Shown here: in pieces, positions 1 to 9,505 of the stretch
Position numbering within the stretch: the stretch's first letter is position 1
Layout: every line of letters starts with the position of its first letter
From: Pyropia yezoensis
Taxonomy: Eukaryota > Rhodophyta > Bangiophyceae > Bangiales > Bangiaceae
Assembly (NCBI GenBank): GCA_009829735.1
Contig: CM020618.1
Location: 11,499,119-11,563,118 of the forward strand
Reading direction: 5' to 3'
DNA length: 64,000 bases
Notes under the pieces: generated by a model
Database searches by the model: none
The model's input: only the letters and a program-made list of their open reading frames with translations
What the model was told of the DNA's origin: nothing
Program-made: the position numbers and the translations under genes

Positions 1-840
1 AGAGATGGCCGCCGCCGCGGCTGCGGCGTCGTTGGTTGCCGTGGTGTTTGCGGCAACCACGACGGCGGATTTATTCGCCGTGGTCGCCGAAGCAGCGGCA
101 AGCGTGGCGTCGCTTGCGGTGGTCGCATCGCCGGCGGCCGCGGAGCCGTTGTCGGCGGTGGACGCCGACTACGGCGGCAGCTGTGGCGACAATGTCACCG
201 GCGGTCGCCGCGCCGGCGCCAGTGATCGCCGCGGCGTTGTCAGCGGTGGTCGCCGCGGCGGTGTCGGCCGCGGGGTTGCGGGCGGTGATCTCCACGGCAG
301 CAGCTGTGGCAACAATGTCGCCGGCGGTCGCCGCGCCGGCACCAGTGGACGCCGCGGCGTTGTCGGCGGTGATCGCCGCGGCGGCGCCCGCAGTGGTCGC
401 TGTGGCGGCGGCGGCGGCGTCCCAGTGTGGGGTGGTTGTCGCGGCGGTCTTGAAGGCGGACGTGTTGGTAGTTGTCGCCGCTGCCGCGCCGGCAGTTGTC
501 GCTGTGGCGGCGGCGGCGACGACTTTTGTGTGCGGTGGTCATCCTGGCCAGCGCGACGACGGCGTTGTTGGCGGTGGTCGCCGCAATGGCGGTGGCGGCG
601 TACGAAGCGGTGGTCGCCGCGTTGGCGGCTGCGGCGGGGTTTTTGGCACGGCCGCCACCGGCATCCACGGCTGCGGCGGGTGTCGCAGTAGAGATGAGAG
701 CTTCGGGCGCTGCAGAATGTGGATGTCTGCGAGCCGGGGGTGGGGGCGGAACTGTACGACGCCGGCTTTGACGCCGGCAAAGGGAGCGGTGGCGGAGGAT
801 GCATGTGGGAGAGCAGGGAGTCAATCTGAATATGAGTGAC
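1..840. repeat. GC-rich imperfect minisatellite
   Basis: This stretch is built of imperfect repeats rich in gccgcgg, gtcgcc and ggcggt. One block near 171 recurs near 293 with few changes, a period of about 122 bp. All frames on both strands stay open for hundreds of bases because stop codons are rare in such sequence. One plus frame gives an Ala/Val-rich product and another a Gly/Arg-rich one; neither shows a recognisable domain. It may be a low-complexity part of a gene that extends left of the window, but I cannot support a CDS here. Confidence 0.6.
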
Positions 841-923
841 AAGGGAAAAAGTTATGTTACGTTCACCGCGACGGGCAAGACCGATGCTCACCCACAGCCA
901 GCACTCACAACGCCACCACAGGT

Positions 924-1343
924 TCAGTCGCGACGACCGCGAATGCGCCGCGCCAGCATGATGTCGTTGAGGGTGACGGTGACGCGCTTGGCATGGGACG
1001 CGCACAGCACAGCGTCCTCAAAAAGCTGCACAACGTGCTGCTCCCCCACCTCCTGCAGCGCCGAGAAGGCGGCCTCCTGGAAGCGCATGCCAGGGGTGGC
1101 GACATTATCAGCGATCTCACGAACAAGGCGCTTGAAGGGCGCCTGGGGGATGAGAAGACCGGGGTGCTTCTGAAAGTGACGAATCTCTCGCAAGGCCACG
1201 GTGCCAGGGCGATAATGACGCACAGGCATGCGAATGCCTGCGTTGGCATGAATGCGGCGCCGCGCGGCAGCGGTGGGCTTGCGCCTGGTCTTGGCGACGA
1301 AAGGCGGGCAGCGCTGCGGCGTCACATTCTTCACGCGGCCCAT
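924..1343 (-). CDS. Centromeric histone H3 variant (CENP-A/cenH3-like)
   Basis: The 139-residue product is a histone H3 fold protein that would mark centromeric nucleosomes. Residues about 50-135 follow the H3 core: [12 protein letters not shown] (alpha-N), [10 protein letters not shown] (alpha-1), [13 protein letters not shown] (alpha-2), [17 protein letters not shown] and [10 protein letters not shown] (alpha-3). Two points favour cenH3 over canonical H3. The N-terminal tail ([14 protein letters not shown]...) lacks the ARTKQTARKS motif, and loop 1 (DNVATPGM) is one residue longer than in H3. I chose the ATG at 1343 because the frame upstream, open to 1655, encodes no histone-like sequence. 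The stop is TGA. A TATAAAG lies about 180 bp upstream. It appears intact and intronless. Confidence 0.9.
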   Translation of the reverse strand: MGRVKNVTPQRCPPFVAKTRRKPTAAARRRIHANAGIRMPVRHYRPGTVALREIRHFQKHPGLLIPQAPFKRLVREIADNVATPGMRFQEAAFSALQEVGEQHVVQLFEDAVLCASHAKRVTVTLNDIMLARRIRGRRD

Positions 1344-1522
1344 GTCGGTGGGTGGGAAGGGGGAGACGGGTGGAGAGACGGGCGGGGAGGGAGGGGGGTA
1401 TGAAAGAGGGGTGCGGGCAGCGGTGTGCACGTATAGAGCGACAGTGTGCACGAATGGGTGGGCTCCTGGGGGATAGGTGCGACCACCAGGTTGGTTGGGG
1501 GAGGACGGTCGCCATCTTGGGC

Positions 1523-1529
1523 CTTTATA
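1523..1529 (-). promoter_or_regulatory. Possible TATA box of the cenH3 gene
   Basis: On the minus strand this reads TATAAAG, about 180 bp upstream of the cenH3 ATG, which would leave a 5' leader of roughly 150 nt. It rests on a single short motif. Confidence 0.35.
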
Positions 1530-2787
1530 GCTGCAGCCAGAGGCCAGGGATGCCGACTGAGGCCGTCGGGCCGCAAAGACGACCGACAAACTGTGACGGT
1601 GGTCACCGCGGATGCCTCCTGCTTGCACAAAAACGCGGGAAACGTGGCGTGCCAAAAGTTATGGGCTTCCTGTGAGATGAAGGAATACATGATGCTGCGC
1701 AGCCCCCACGGCGCTTTCCCGCAAACACGAGGCGCAGTGGTCCCTGCTGGTGAGAATGCAGAGGACGACCAGTTGTGACACTGTGTGACTCGTACTCGTG
1801 GGGAACCTGTGCGCTGGTGGTGCCCACCGGTTGTGGGGATACGTTTGTGGGGATACACCCTTGCCACAGCGTGTGCCTGCCCACCAACACGAAAGCAGTG
1901 CGGAGTGCGTGTGGGAATGCATCCCGCTCGGACGCATGGCAAGGGATAGGCGATTGCAGCTCTTTTTGAGCCGCGGAGAGAGAGGTGCTCAGCGAGCCGT
2001 CTTTCGTGCGGAGCCCCCATGAGAAGATCTCACTGTCGGACGTGTGACTGTGCCCGTGACTGCACACGCTCCACACGTTGTTCAATCACAACCATCCACG
2101 TCGCCTGGCAGCCCCCCAGGCGGCACTGACCAATGACAAGGACGGAACGTGGTCCCTGTTTGCGGCAGCCGAGAACAACCCGGACTGGAAGACCCGCTCC
2201 GATTTCAGGGACTGGCCGCGGTCGGGCCGTCCGATTCACATCGCGAGCAACCATGTCTCGCACAGAGGTCGTGGGCCGCCATATTTAGCAAACAGGGACG
2301 TGCATTAGCAAACCGGACTGGAACCACATCGCCGGTCCATTGCAACTCGGGAAACGGTTTGCCCAGTGGTCCCCGGAAGCCCGCGATCTGGCCATCGCGG
2401 AGCACGTGACCCCCCCAACCAGCACTACTCACCAACACAATGGAGCTACACGAAAGTCCGGCGGACGTGTGACACGCCTGGAAGACCAGCCAGGGGCGGT
2501 GTCGAGGTCCCGTCAAAGGTTGCGTTCCACACCGATGTGGCCATTTTTGGGAAAAGCGCCATACATCCTTGCCAATCTTGGCCGCTTCCCATGTTACAAA
2601 AATCTACCTGTTTTCATTATGTCTAAAAAAAGACCTATCAAGTCCAACATCGGTATGCGCCCTCATTCTCGCGCCCGCGAAGTTGCAACAAACGCGTACG
2701 TGCATGGCTGTGGCCCCACTCCACGTGTTCAAATATCCTGTCTCAGCGCCCCCCTCTGCGGCTGCCCCGTGGCCATGAAAATGGCAG
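1530..2787. other. Intergenic, no gene seen
   Basis: Mixed composition, less GC-extreme than the flanks. Several short open frames occur on both strands, but none resembles a known family or has a convincing start. It separates the cenH3 gene from the 3' end of the methyltransferase-SET gene; both are on the minus strand. Confidence 0.5.
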
Positions 2788-5253
2788 TTATGTCGCCCTA
2801 TCGTCTTTGACCCAAACGACCAGCGTCGTCAAAATTTGCGTTGATTTCAGTGAATCCGAGTTTTGAAAGTCTTGAAATGCAGCGTTCTCGAGCTTGCTGC
2901 CACAAATTCCGAGAACGCGCTCGTGACCTCCCCTGCCCCGCCCAGAGCGACGCCACTCTGGCCCAGAAAACATGTACTCGCTGCCATAGTCCGTGAGGAG
3001 CTTCTCGCTCACCTCGATCCGACGCACAGCTTCCACCACGACCTTTGCCGGCGACCCAAAATCCATGGGGGTCGGCAGCAGCGTGCCACCCTTGTCGTCG
3101 TGATCGACAACGATGGCCACGTTGGCCTTCCTGCCAGCTCCGTGCGCACCCCTTCTCTCACCTCCCGAGCAGTCGCCGTCACCACAACCGCTGCGCTCGA
3201 CGCAATCGGCGGCGGCAGCCGCGGCGGCACGGTCGACCTCCTCGTCTATCGCCGACGTCGCCCGCCCGTCGTTGATGTAGCCCATCACACACATCGGAGA
3301 CGGGACGATCCACAGCACCGTCCGACCCCCGTCGCCGTGTGCAGACATGGCGGACGACGCCGACCGGCCGCTGCTCTTGCCACCGCCGCGAGCACGCGCG
3401 CGTTTTCGCCGTTGCTTTGGGCGGCCGACGGCTCCGTCGTCCGACGCAGAGGCAGTGTCGGTCAGTTCCACCTGTAGGGCGCGCTCGGTAAACTGCTTCG
3501 CAGTCGGGCCTTGAGCACCCAGCACCGAGACAGCGTAGCGCGCCGTCTTGGACGTCTTTTGGTTGAGGTCCACGTACGCAATGGCGCCCCAGAGAGTGTC
3601 GATCGTCTCCTGCGACTTGAATGGTCGTAGCGCAAACACACCGCACCCTGCCGTACCACCAGCTAACCGACTGCGAGCAAAGCACACGCCGAGGTGCGCA
3701 GCAAGCGCCGACAACCCCGCCTCTGCGTCCTCCACCGCCAGCGCACATTGCCACCGCAGCAGCCAGTCGCCGACGCTGACGCCCGCGAGCTTCATGACCT
3801 CCACCGCTACGTCCCGACCCGGAGGCGGCAGCCCGGGCGTGGCACTCAACTGGCCAGCCCGTTGCTCGTCGGCGTCGGTCGCCCACCGCCCAGCGAGCCA
3901 GCGGAGCAAGTGCACCGGCAGGGCCGAGTGGCACGGCAGACCGGCAGGGGCTTCCCAGTCCGGGCCGTCGCCGACGCATGCGTCAGGCGAGCTCATCCGC
4001 CACAGCTCCTGCGCGAGCAGCCGGTCCTCATCAGCGGCGGGCGAAGGGGCGCCAGACGCGATAAAGGAGGAGGAGGAGGAAGAAGTACAAGAGGGGCGGT
4101 GAGCAGAGGTCTGGGAGGAGGAGGAAGACGCGGAGGAAGAAGAGGAGGAACACGACGACGATGACGATGTCGCCGCCGCCGCGGAGGCACTCGACGGAAC
4201 AATGGCCGATGCGGAAGCCGGGCTGCTGCACATGCTCCCCCTGCCTTGGTCCCGGGCGTCCGACTCAGAGGCAGGCAGCACACTCGCCTTTTGCTTCGTG
4301 TTGCGCGCCTTGTCACGACGCAGGCCGGCGGCCACGGCTACGGCGTCTGCGGCGGCCGCTGCAGACTCGCCTGCAACAAACCGGGCCGCAGCCATCACGT
4401 CAGCCGTCACGACGCCACAACTGACGTACCCGCCGAGCAGCACCTGGTTGACAAACTCGCGCCGCAGGCGAGGCTTGCAGGCCTCCACCACCAGCGCGTC
4501 CGCGTCGCAACACACAACACGCCGACGCTGGCCGAGGATCCCCCGAATACATGCTGCCATTGTCGAGCAGGTGCCGGCAAAGATGTCGACCACAAGGTCT
4601 CCCGGCTGCGAGCAGCGGAGCACAAGCTCGAGCAGGAGGTCCATCGCCTTTTGCTCGGGCCGTAGCCACGGGCGGGTGCCGTTGAGCACGCGCCGCACAA
4701 CCTCGTTGAACTGCGGCGGGCGCACATTGTCAAGCACATTGTCGTGCGCGAGGAACCGAGACGGAACCACGTTAAACGTCCGGAAGTTGACCGCTTGGTA
4801 CGCATCCTCTCGGTCCGCCCCACACCGGGTGGCGTGGATGATCACTTCGGCCTTGTTCGACAGGTTGGTCGAGCTCTGCCGCCGCGAGTTGAACGCGTGC
4901 GCGTCCTTGATGGCCAGCATGGGTGCGCTGTCCACGCGAAACGCGGCCAGGCTCGGCTTGCCAGAAGCGCCCATGTCTTGGAGGGCGCGCAGCTCAGACA
5001 CCCACGCGTCGCGCTGGTCAAAGGAACAAAAGATGAGCGCGTGACCACCAGGACGGAGGAGTACCTGGTAGAGCCGCGCCGATGCTTTCAGGTCCGCCGC
5101 AGTCAAGACGTCGTGGTCGGACTGGGCCTGGCTCGTCTCCATGCGGGTTCCAAACGGCGGATCAGTCAAAATCAGCTGCACCGACGACGTGAGGTACTGC
5201 GGCAGGCGAGCCGCGTCATCGCCGCCAAGCGCAGCGGCGGCCCCACCGAGGCC
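2788..5253 (-). CDS. Beta-class DNA methyltransferase fused to a SET-like domain
   Basis: The frame opens after a TAA at 5254-5256. Counting residues from the GTG codon at 5181, the catalytic motif DPPF is at 8-11, followed by LLRPGGHALIFCSF, and the AdoMet motif VVDIFAGTCSTM is at about 198-209, with an acidic CCDAD at 224-228. DPPF before FAG is the beta-class order of bacterial-type amino-methyltransferases; DPPF suggests N6-adenine but does not prove it. A Ser-rich linker (about 318-374) leads to a SET-like part at about 503-738: GCGVFALRPF, MGYINDGR in place of the usual RFINHS, and LLTDYGSEY. The family ATG is missing from this frame; the N-terminal half lies in the next frame upstream (5172-7058). 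A -1 shift near a GGGG run at about 5242 would join them. Alternatives are a sequencing indel or a small intron. Confidence 0.7.
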   Translation of the reverse strand, partial: GLGGAAAALGGDDAARLPQYLTSSVQLILTDPPFGTRMETSQAQSDHDVLTAADLKASARLYQVLLRPGGHALIFCSFDQRDAWVSELRALQDMGASGKPSLAAFRVDSAPMLAIKDAHAFNSRRQSSTNLSNKAEVIIHATRCGADREDAYQAVNFRTFNVVPSRFLAHDNVLDNVRPPQFNEVVRRVLNGTRPWLRPEQKAMDLLLELVLRCSQPGDLVVDIFAGTCSTMAACIRGILGQRRRVVCCDADALVVEACKPRLRREFVNQVLLGGYVSCGVVTADVMAAARFVAGESAAAAADAVAVAAGLRRDKARNTKQKASVLPASESDARDQGRGSMCSSPASASAIVPSSASAAAATSSSSSCSSSSSSASSSSSQTSAHRPSCTSSSSSSFIASGAPSPAADEDRLLAQELWRMSSPDACVGDGPDWEAPAGLPCHSALPVHLLRWLAGRWATDADEQRAGQLSATPGLPPPGRDVAVEVMKLAGVSVGDWLLRWQCALAVEDAEAGLSALAAHLGVCFARSRLAGGTAGCGVFALRPFKSQETIDTLWGAIAYVDLNQKTSKTARYAVSVLGAQGPTAKQFTERALQVELTDTASASDDGAVGRPKQRRKRARARGGGKSSGRSASSAMSAHGDGGRTVLWIVPSPMCVMGYINDGRATSAIDEEVDRAAAAAAADCVERSGCGDGDCSGGERRGAHGAGRKANVAIVVDHDDKGGTLLPTPMDFGSPAKVVVEAVRRIEVSEKLLTDYGSEYMFSGPEWRRSGRGRGGHERVLGICGSKLENAAFQDFQNSDSLKSTQILTTLVVWVKDDRAT

Positions 5254-7058
5254 TTACGACGGCGCGCCTCATAATCCCACCACACGGCGTGGGTGTGCAG
5301 CAAGTCTTGGAACTTGCAGCCGTGCGCGACCGCCACTTGCGCCAACGCCGCGTCCAGCAGCCGCCACGCCGACGCCGACGTCATTGTGCGAGTCGGCGAC
5401 GGTCGCCGCGCGATCGGCTGCCCACGGGACGCGACGAGAACGTCCTCATCATCCCTCAGCAACTGCACCCCACCCCGCGGATGGCGGAGTGCTCTGGAAG
5501 CAGCGCTGGTCGCCGCCACAGCCGCCACCAGCGCTGCCTCGGCACGCCAGCCGGCAACGCGGCGATCGGAGCGGTACGCCAACTCCAACGCCATCGGTGA
5601 CATCGACGAGTCCGCCGCAGGTGAACTGGACGCGAAACGCGACGTCGTGGCAACGCCGCCCGTCACTCGTCGCACGGGGACGGCGCCATCGCGTGCCGTT
5701 GCCACAGTGCGTAGCGCAGTCAGCCCCGCAGACACCGCCTTGAGTATGCGGGGAACTGCCCCCGACCTGCGGTCCCACAGAGGCTGCCGATAATCATCGA
5801 CAGTCACCCGGCCAAGCACCTTGCGTATCTGACGCTTGGTGGGATGCCCACCTCCGCGGCTGCTCCCCACGGATGCTGGCGCCGCCGCCGCCGCCGTCGC
5901 AGCCCGACTCGAGCCCGGCTCCGACAAGCGTCGCTTGATCGAAACTCCGAGGCGGTCTGCCGCCGTGCACACGTCGATGTGGTCCAGCATCATGGCGGCA
6001 GCGGCTCGGAGTTGCCCGTCGGCAAGGGGCAAACGCGCCGCCTCCTCCACGAGCAAAAGGCCCTCCTCACCGGCACAGCGAACGGGTCCTTTCCGGGTGT
6101 GCAGATCCAACGCCTGCGCGTGGGGTGCAAAGAGGCGCGGGCACGCGTCTAGCGGACGAGCCAGCGCAACGTACGCCACGATAGATGGACACCACAGCAG
6201 ATACGGAGAGAGCATCGCATCCGCAGAGCGAAAGCCGCGGGTTCGCGCGAGCGCATCCCATCCACCCACAACATCCCCCACAATGCCCCGGATGCGGCCA
6301 AAGGCACGCCACACATGCTCGCCGACCAGCCTCCCATACTCCTGGTGTGCGCTCTCCTTGTCCGACGTGGGGCCGGACCCATGCCTGACCTCTTGCTCCA
6401 ACGCGTAGAGGCGCGACAACGCGAGAACGATCTCGGTTGGCCGCAACACGGCCGGCGGCACCCCGTCGTCTGACTCACCACTCACAGCGTCGGCCGGCAC
6501 ATGTCCCATCACTCCACGGAGCAGCGCAACGTCATGCAGCGGCTCCGGCGACACCGGGCTACCCGCAGCTTCTCGACGGCGCTTCCGGCCGACCGCAACA
6601 GACCCCACAGGCTCCGCGACAATACGGCTCGGGGCGTCGCGGGAGCCAGATGGTCCACCTCCATCAGCCGCCTGCACCCGACGCCTGGCCCACTCACAAA
6701 GCTCCCCAACCGCCTCGGCCTGGCCGCCCAACACCAACAGCAGCTGCCACACGCGCAGGTCGAGCGGCTGCCCACCCGAGACGTCCGTAAACACATCTGA
6801 GATGACGGACCGGTTGGTCGGTTGGCTGACCACCGCGTATGGGCGTCCACATTTTGTACAAAATGTCGCATCTGAGATATCGGACCGGTTGGTCGGTTGG
6901 CTGACCATCTCGTATGGGCGTCCACATTTTGTACAAAATGTCGCATCCGAGATGACGGACCGGTTGGTCGGTTGGCTGACCACCTCGTATGGGCGTCCAC
7001 ATTTTGTACAAAATTCCGCATCCGAGATGACGGACCGGTTGGTCGCTTGGCTGACCAC
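5172..7058 (-). CDS. N-terminal part of the methyltransferase gene, in the preceding frame
   Basis: This 628-codon frame overlaps the methyltransferase-SET frame by about 80 bp. Its last part (FQDLLHTHAVWWDYEARRRKASVG) reads naturally into the sequence that precedes DPPF in the other frame, so I take the two as one gene. The middle is Ala-rich with no domain I recognise. The first ~95 residues come from the 75-bp tandem repeat and form 25-residue units ending in FCTKCGRPYE, each with one CxxC pair. Because 75 is divisible by 3, these may be accidental coding of a minisatellite, and the true start may lie further in. Confidence 0.5.
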   Translation of the reverse strand: MVSQATNRSVISDAEFCTKCGRPYEVVSQPTNRSVISDATFCTKCGRPYEMVSQPTNRSDISDATFCTKCGRPYAVVSQPTNRSVISDVFTDVSGGQPLDLRVWQLLLVLGGQAEAVGELCEWARRRVQAADGGGPSGSRDAPSRIVAEPVGSVAVGRKRRREAAGSPVSPEPLHDVALLRGVMGHVPADAVSGESDDGVPPAVLRPTEIVLALSRLYALEQEVRHGSGPTSDKESAHQEYGRLVGEHVWRAFGRIRGIVGDVVGGWDALARTRGFRSADAMLSPYLLWCPSIVAYVALARPLDACPRLFAPHAQALDLHTRKGPVRCAGEEGLLLVEEAARLPLADGQLRAAAAMMLDHIDVCTAADRLGVSIKRRLSEPGSSRAATAAAAAPASVGSSRGGGHPTKRQIRKVLGRVTVDDYRQPLWDRRSGAVPRILKAVSAGLTALRTVATARDGAVPVRRVTGGVATTSRFASSSPAADSSMSPMALELAYRSDRRVAGWRAEAALVAAVAATSAASRALRHPRGGVQLLRDDEDVLVASRGQPIARRPSPTRTMTSASAWRLLDAALAQVAVAHGCKFQDLLHTHAVWWDYEARRRKASVGPPLRLAAMTRLACRSTSRRRCS

Positions 7059-7490
7059 CCCATCTGGGCGTCCACACTTTGTACAAAATGTCGCATACGA
7101 GAAGACGGACTTGTTGGTCAGTTAGCTGACCACCTCGTATGGGCGTCCACATTTTGTACAAAATGTCGCATCCGAGATGACGGACCGGTTGGTCGGTTGC
7201 CTGACCACCTCGTATTGGTAACCACATTTCGTACAAAATGTCGCATCCGAGATAAACAACTGTTAAGTCGTCTTGCTGATCATCTCGGATGAGCGTTTCC
7301 ACACTTTGTTCACAATGTCGCACCCAAGTTGACACCACTGGGGTGTCAACGTCCGACCCAGGACGCGAACGATATTTTGCACAGAATGTCGCATCCGAGA
7401 TAACCGACCAGTTCATTGTTCATGTGACTGAGCCAGCTGGGCATCGACATTTTAGTCAACATGTCGCGCCCCGGATGACCTGACAACTTA
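6799..7490. repeat. 75-bp tandem repeat with an 18-bp palindrome per unit
   Basis: Units start at about 6799, 6874, 6949, 7024, 7099 and 7174, then decay through 7250-7490. Each good unit has a gacggaccggttggtcggtt block and the perfect palindrome ACATTTTGTACAAAATGT. It overlaps the putative 5' coding end of the methyltransferase gene. Unit length and lack of unique spacers rule out a CRISPR array. Confidence 0.9.
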
Positions 7491-7852
7491 CTTGTTCGTC
7501 AAGAGGTCTCGCACGTGTTGGCATCGACCACTTGTGCAAACATTTTGTACAAAGTGTCAAAGCAAGGTGCCCTTAACAATTCAACTGTTTGTGGGCCTGG
7601 GGACAGTGCACGTTTGGGCGCATGTTTCTATCCAGTCTCTGAAGGCGGTATTGCGCAGCTCAAATGGGAAAGGAACAAGCCAGGAATACAACAAAAAATG
7701 CTGCAAGAGGAACAACAAGATAGAGAGACAACAAAGACATACAGACAAGCACACAAAAAACGCTATTCGTCGTGGACGTTCATGTCGTCATGAACCTCAC
7801 TATCAGCTCCGGTGCCATCGTTCTGACCGCGAGTGCCACTAGACGGTCCACC
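7491..7852. other. Short intergenic stretch
   Basis: It holds decayed traces of the 75-bp repeat (a ttttgtacaaa core near 7543-7553) and an A-rich part at 7690-7760. I see no gene. Confidence 0.4.
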
Positions 7853-9505
7853 TCAAGACCCACCAGTACGCGCAGCTGGCGAGACGTCACTTGCCTTAGT
7901 CGCCTCGGCGTCACCGGCTTTCTCGTCGTCATCGCCCGGGAACCAGCCGCCGTTACCTTGCCCAAAAACAAAAGTCTGCTCGGTGAAGATGGCGTCCTTG
8001 ATCGGCTGGTCGGGATCTTGTAGGTACATATGTAGACGGATGGAGTGGCCGTACGTCAGTTCGATCGGGGCTGCCGCCATGCGGGCGATATCGTCAGCGG
8101 CGCCTGCCCCGGCGTGCACAAGGTCCCCGCGAACGACAAAGATGGAGCGCGGAGGCACGACGATGCGCACTGGCACCATGCCGCACGGAGCGGGTAGTTG
8201 CTGCGTCTTGCGGTGCATAATGAGCACACTGCCGGGCCACGTCACAGCAACAAAGCCATCGTCGCCAGACGCCATGACAAAATAGTTCTTGGTCGCCGGC
8301 GTCTTGTACGTCTGCAGCAACGGCAGCTTGGTGTCGGGGCGGACTTCAAACTTGTCGGCGATGGTGTCCTCTCGCTCCTCGTTCGTCAGCACAGGAGGAT
8401 TAGGAGGGTCCGCCATTACCTCCGAGTCGACGTGCGGGCGCTGCCGCTGCGCGCGGCTTGTCGTCAGCATGATCCGCGAGCCCGACTTTGGCGCACGCAC
8501 CTTGACCTCTTCTGAACGACCTTGCGCAGCTTGAGCTCCCAGCAAAACTTGGTGCGCCACCGACGCGATGGCGACGTCACACATGAGCTTGGCCACATAC
8601 AGACGCTGCTGCGCCTCGTTGAGGGAGCTCCGCACCGCCGTGAGATGCACCGTCAGATGACCCTGCCCGTCCCGCAAAGCTTGCGCGTCACCGCTGTTGT
8701 TGTCGATATTGTGGATGGGGGCCCAGACGGGGTCCATCCGCTGCGCGCCGGCAGTCTCGGCCTTGCGGCCACACAGCGCCTCGTCCGGGAACTTGGCCTC
8801 GTACGCCTGCAGCGTCGTGCCGACCGGATCCGTGACGTCCTTGAGGTGGAATCCGCGGCCTGCGAAGTCCACCGCGCCGCGAAGCACCGTCCATCCCTGC
8901 TCCACCAGCTCCGTACCGTACGCGACGCGCCCAATGTTGCCAAGCAGGTAGACGATGACTGGGTTGCTCTTGTCGCGCTGCAGCGCCGTCGGTGGATCCT
9001 GCGCTTGGCACACCGACACGCATCTCGACAAGTGCTCGCCATGCCCAGCCATGTAGGCCGCCGCTGCGTCACCGAGCTTGCGCCAGGTGTCAAACGGGAT
9101 GAAGTCGCGGCTCTGGTGCGCTAGAGGAAGAAGCTTTGCGTACGGAGGAAGCTCCCGCGGCTTATTGTCGACACCCTCGGTCAGCGACCGCCGGTTGGAC
9201 CGTGCGTCCGCAGCAAGCTCCTGCGGAATGGCTGGGACGATGTCCGCGTACGGCTCCTCTTGACTGCAGCCCCCGCCCGTGCTGCCACCAACCGTAGGTG
9301 CCTTGGGAGACGAGTCATGGGCAGCACGCGTCGCCTCGCGGATGCGCCCACGCGGGCTGGTCGCGGTGGACACAGCTGCCGCCACTTGAGCCGCCGCCTC
9401 GTCCGACGCGTCGTTGATGGCGAGGTTCTCTTCGCCCGACGACTCGTTTTCGCGATCCGTCGCCAGCGTCGCCCTACCATCACCAGCTGCCCCTGGGCTC
9501 ACCAC
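7853..9505 (-). CDS. Unknown protein with a possible double-stranded beta-helix C-terminal part
   Basis: The frame encodes up to 550 residues and I do not recognise the family. The first ~110 residues are polar and low in complexity. The middle has blocks such as SRDFIPFDTWRKLGDAA and IVYLLGNIGRVAYGTE. The last ~120 residues include VVPPRSIFVVRGDLVHAGAG and IRLHMYLQDPD. This pattern (GDLVHAG, then an R-x-H strand) recalls cupin or 2-oxoglutarate oxygenase folds, but that is only a resemblance. No ATG lies near the N terminus: the first codon in the frame track is GTG and a TGA lies just upstream. An ATG in another frame about 30 bp upstream suggests a frameshift or a first exon. Confidence 0.55.
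   Translation of the reverse strand: MVSPGAAGDGRATLATDRENESSGEENLAINDASDEAAAQVAAAVSTATSPRGRIREATRAAHDSSPKAPTVGGSTGGGCSQEEPYADIVPAIPQELAADARSNRRSLTEGVDNKPRELPPYAKLLPLAHQSRDFIPFDTWRKLGDAAAAYMAGHGEHLSRCVSVCQAQDPPTALQRDKSNPVIVYLLGNIGRVAYGTELVEQGWTVLRGAVDFAGRGFHLKDVTDPVGTTLQAYEAKFPDEALCGRKAETAGAQRMDPVWAPIHNIDNNSGDAQALRDGQGHLTVHLTAVRSSLNEAQQRLYVAKLMCDVAIASVAHQVLLGAQAAQGRSEEVKVRAPKSGSRIMLTTSRAQRQRPHVDSEVMADPPNPPVLTNEEREDTIADKFEVRPDTKLPLLQTYKTPATKNYFVMASGDDGFVAVTWPGSVLIMHRKTQQLPAPCGMVPVRIVVPPRSIFVVRGDLVHAGAGAADDIARMAAAPIELTYGHSIRLHMYLQDPDQPIKDAIFTEQTFVFGQGNGGWFPGDDDEKAGDAEATKASDVSPAARTGGS

Noticed and set aside
5..1005. Several long overlapping ORFs on both strands
   Set aside because: All are products of GC-rich tandem repeats with few stop codons. 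None has a domain.
924..1655. Extending the cenH3 protein to a 243-residue form
   Set aside because: The added N-terminal 104 residues are low complexity and contain the likely TATA and leader region; the histone-like tail begins at the ATG at 1343.
6799..7490. CRISPR array
   Set aside because: The whole 75-bp unit repeats with no unique spacers, and the organism is eukaryotic.
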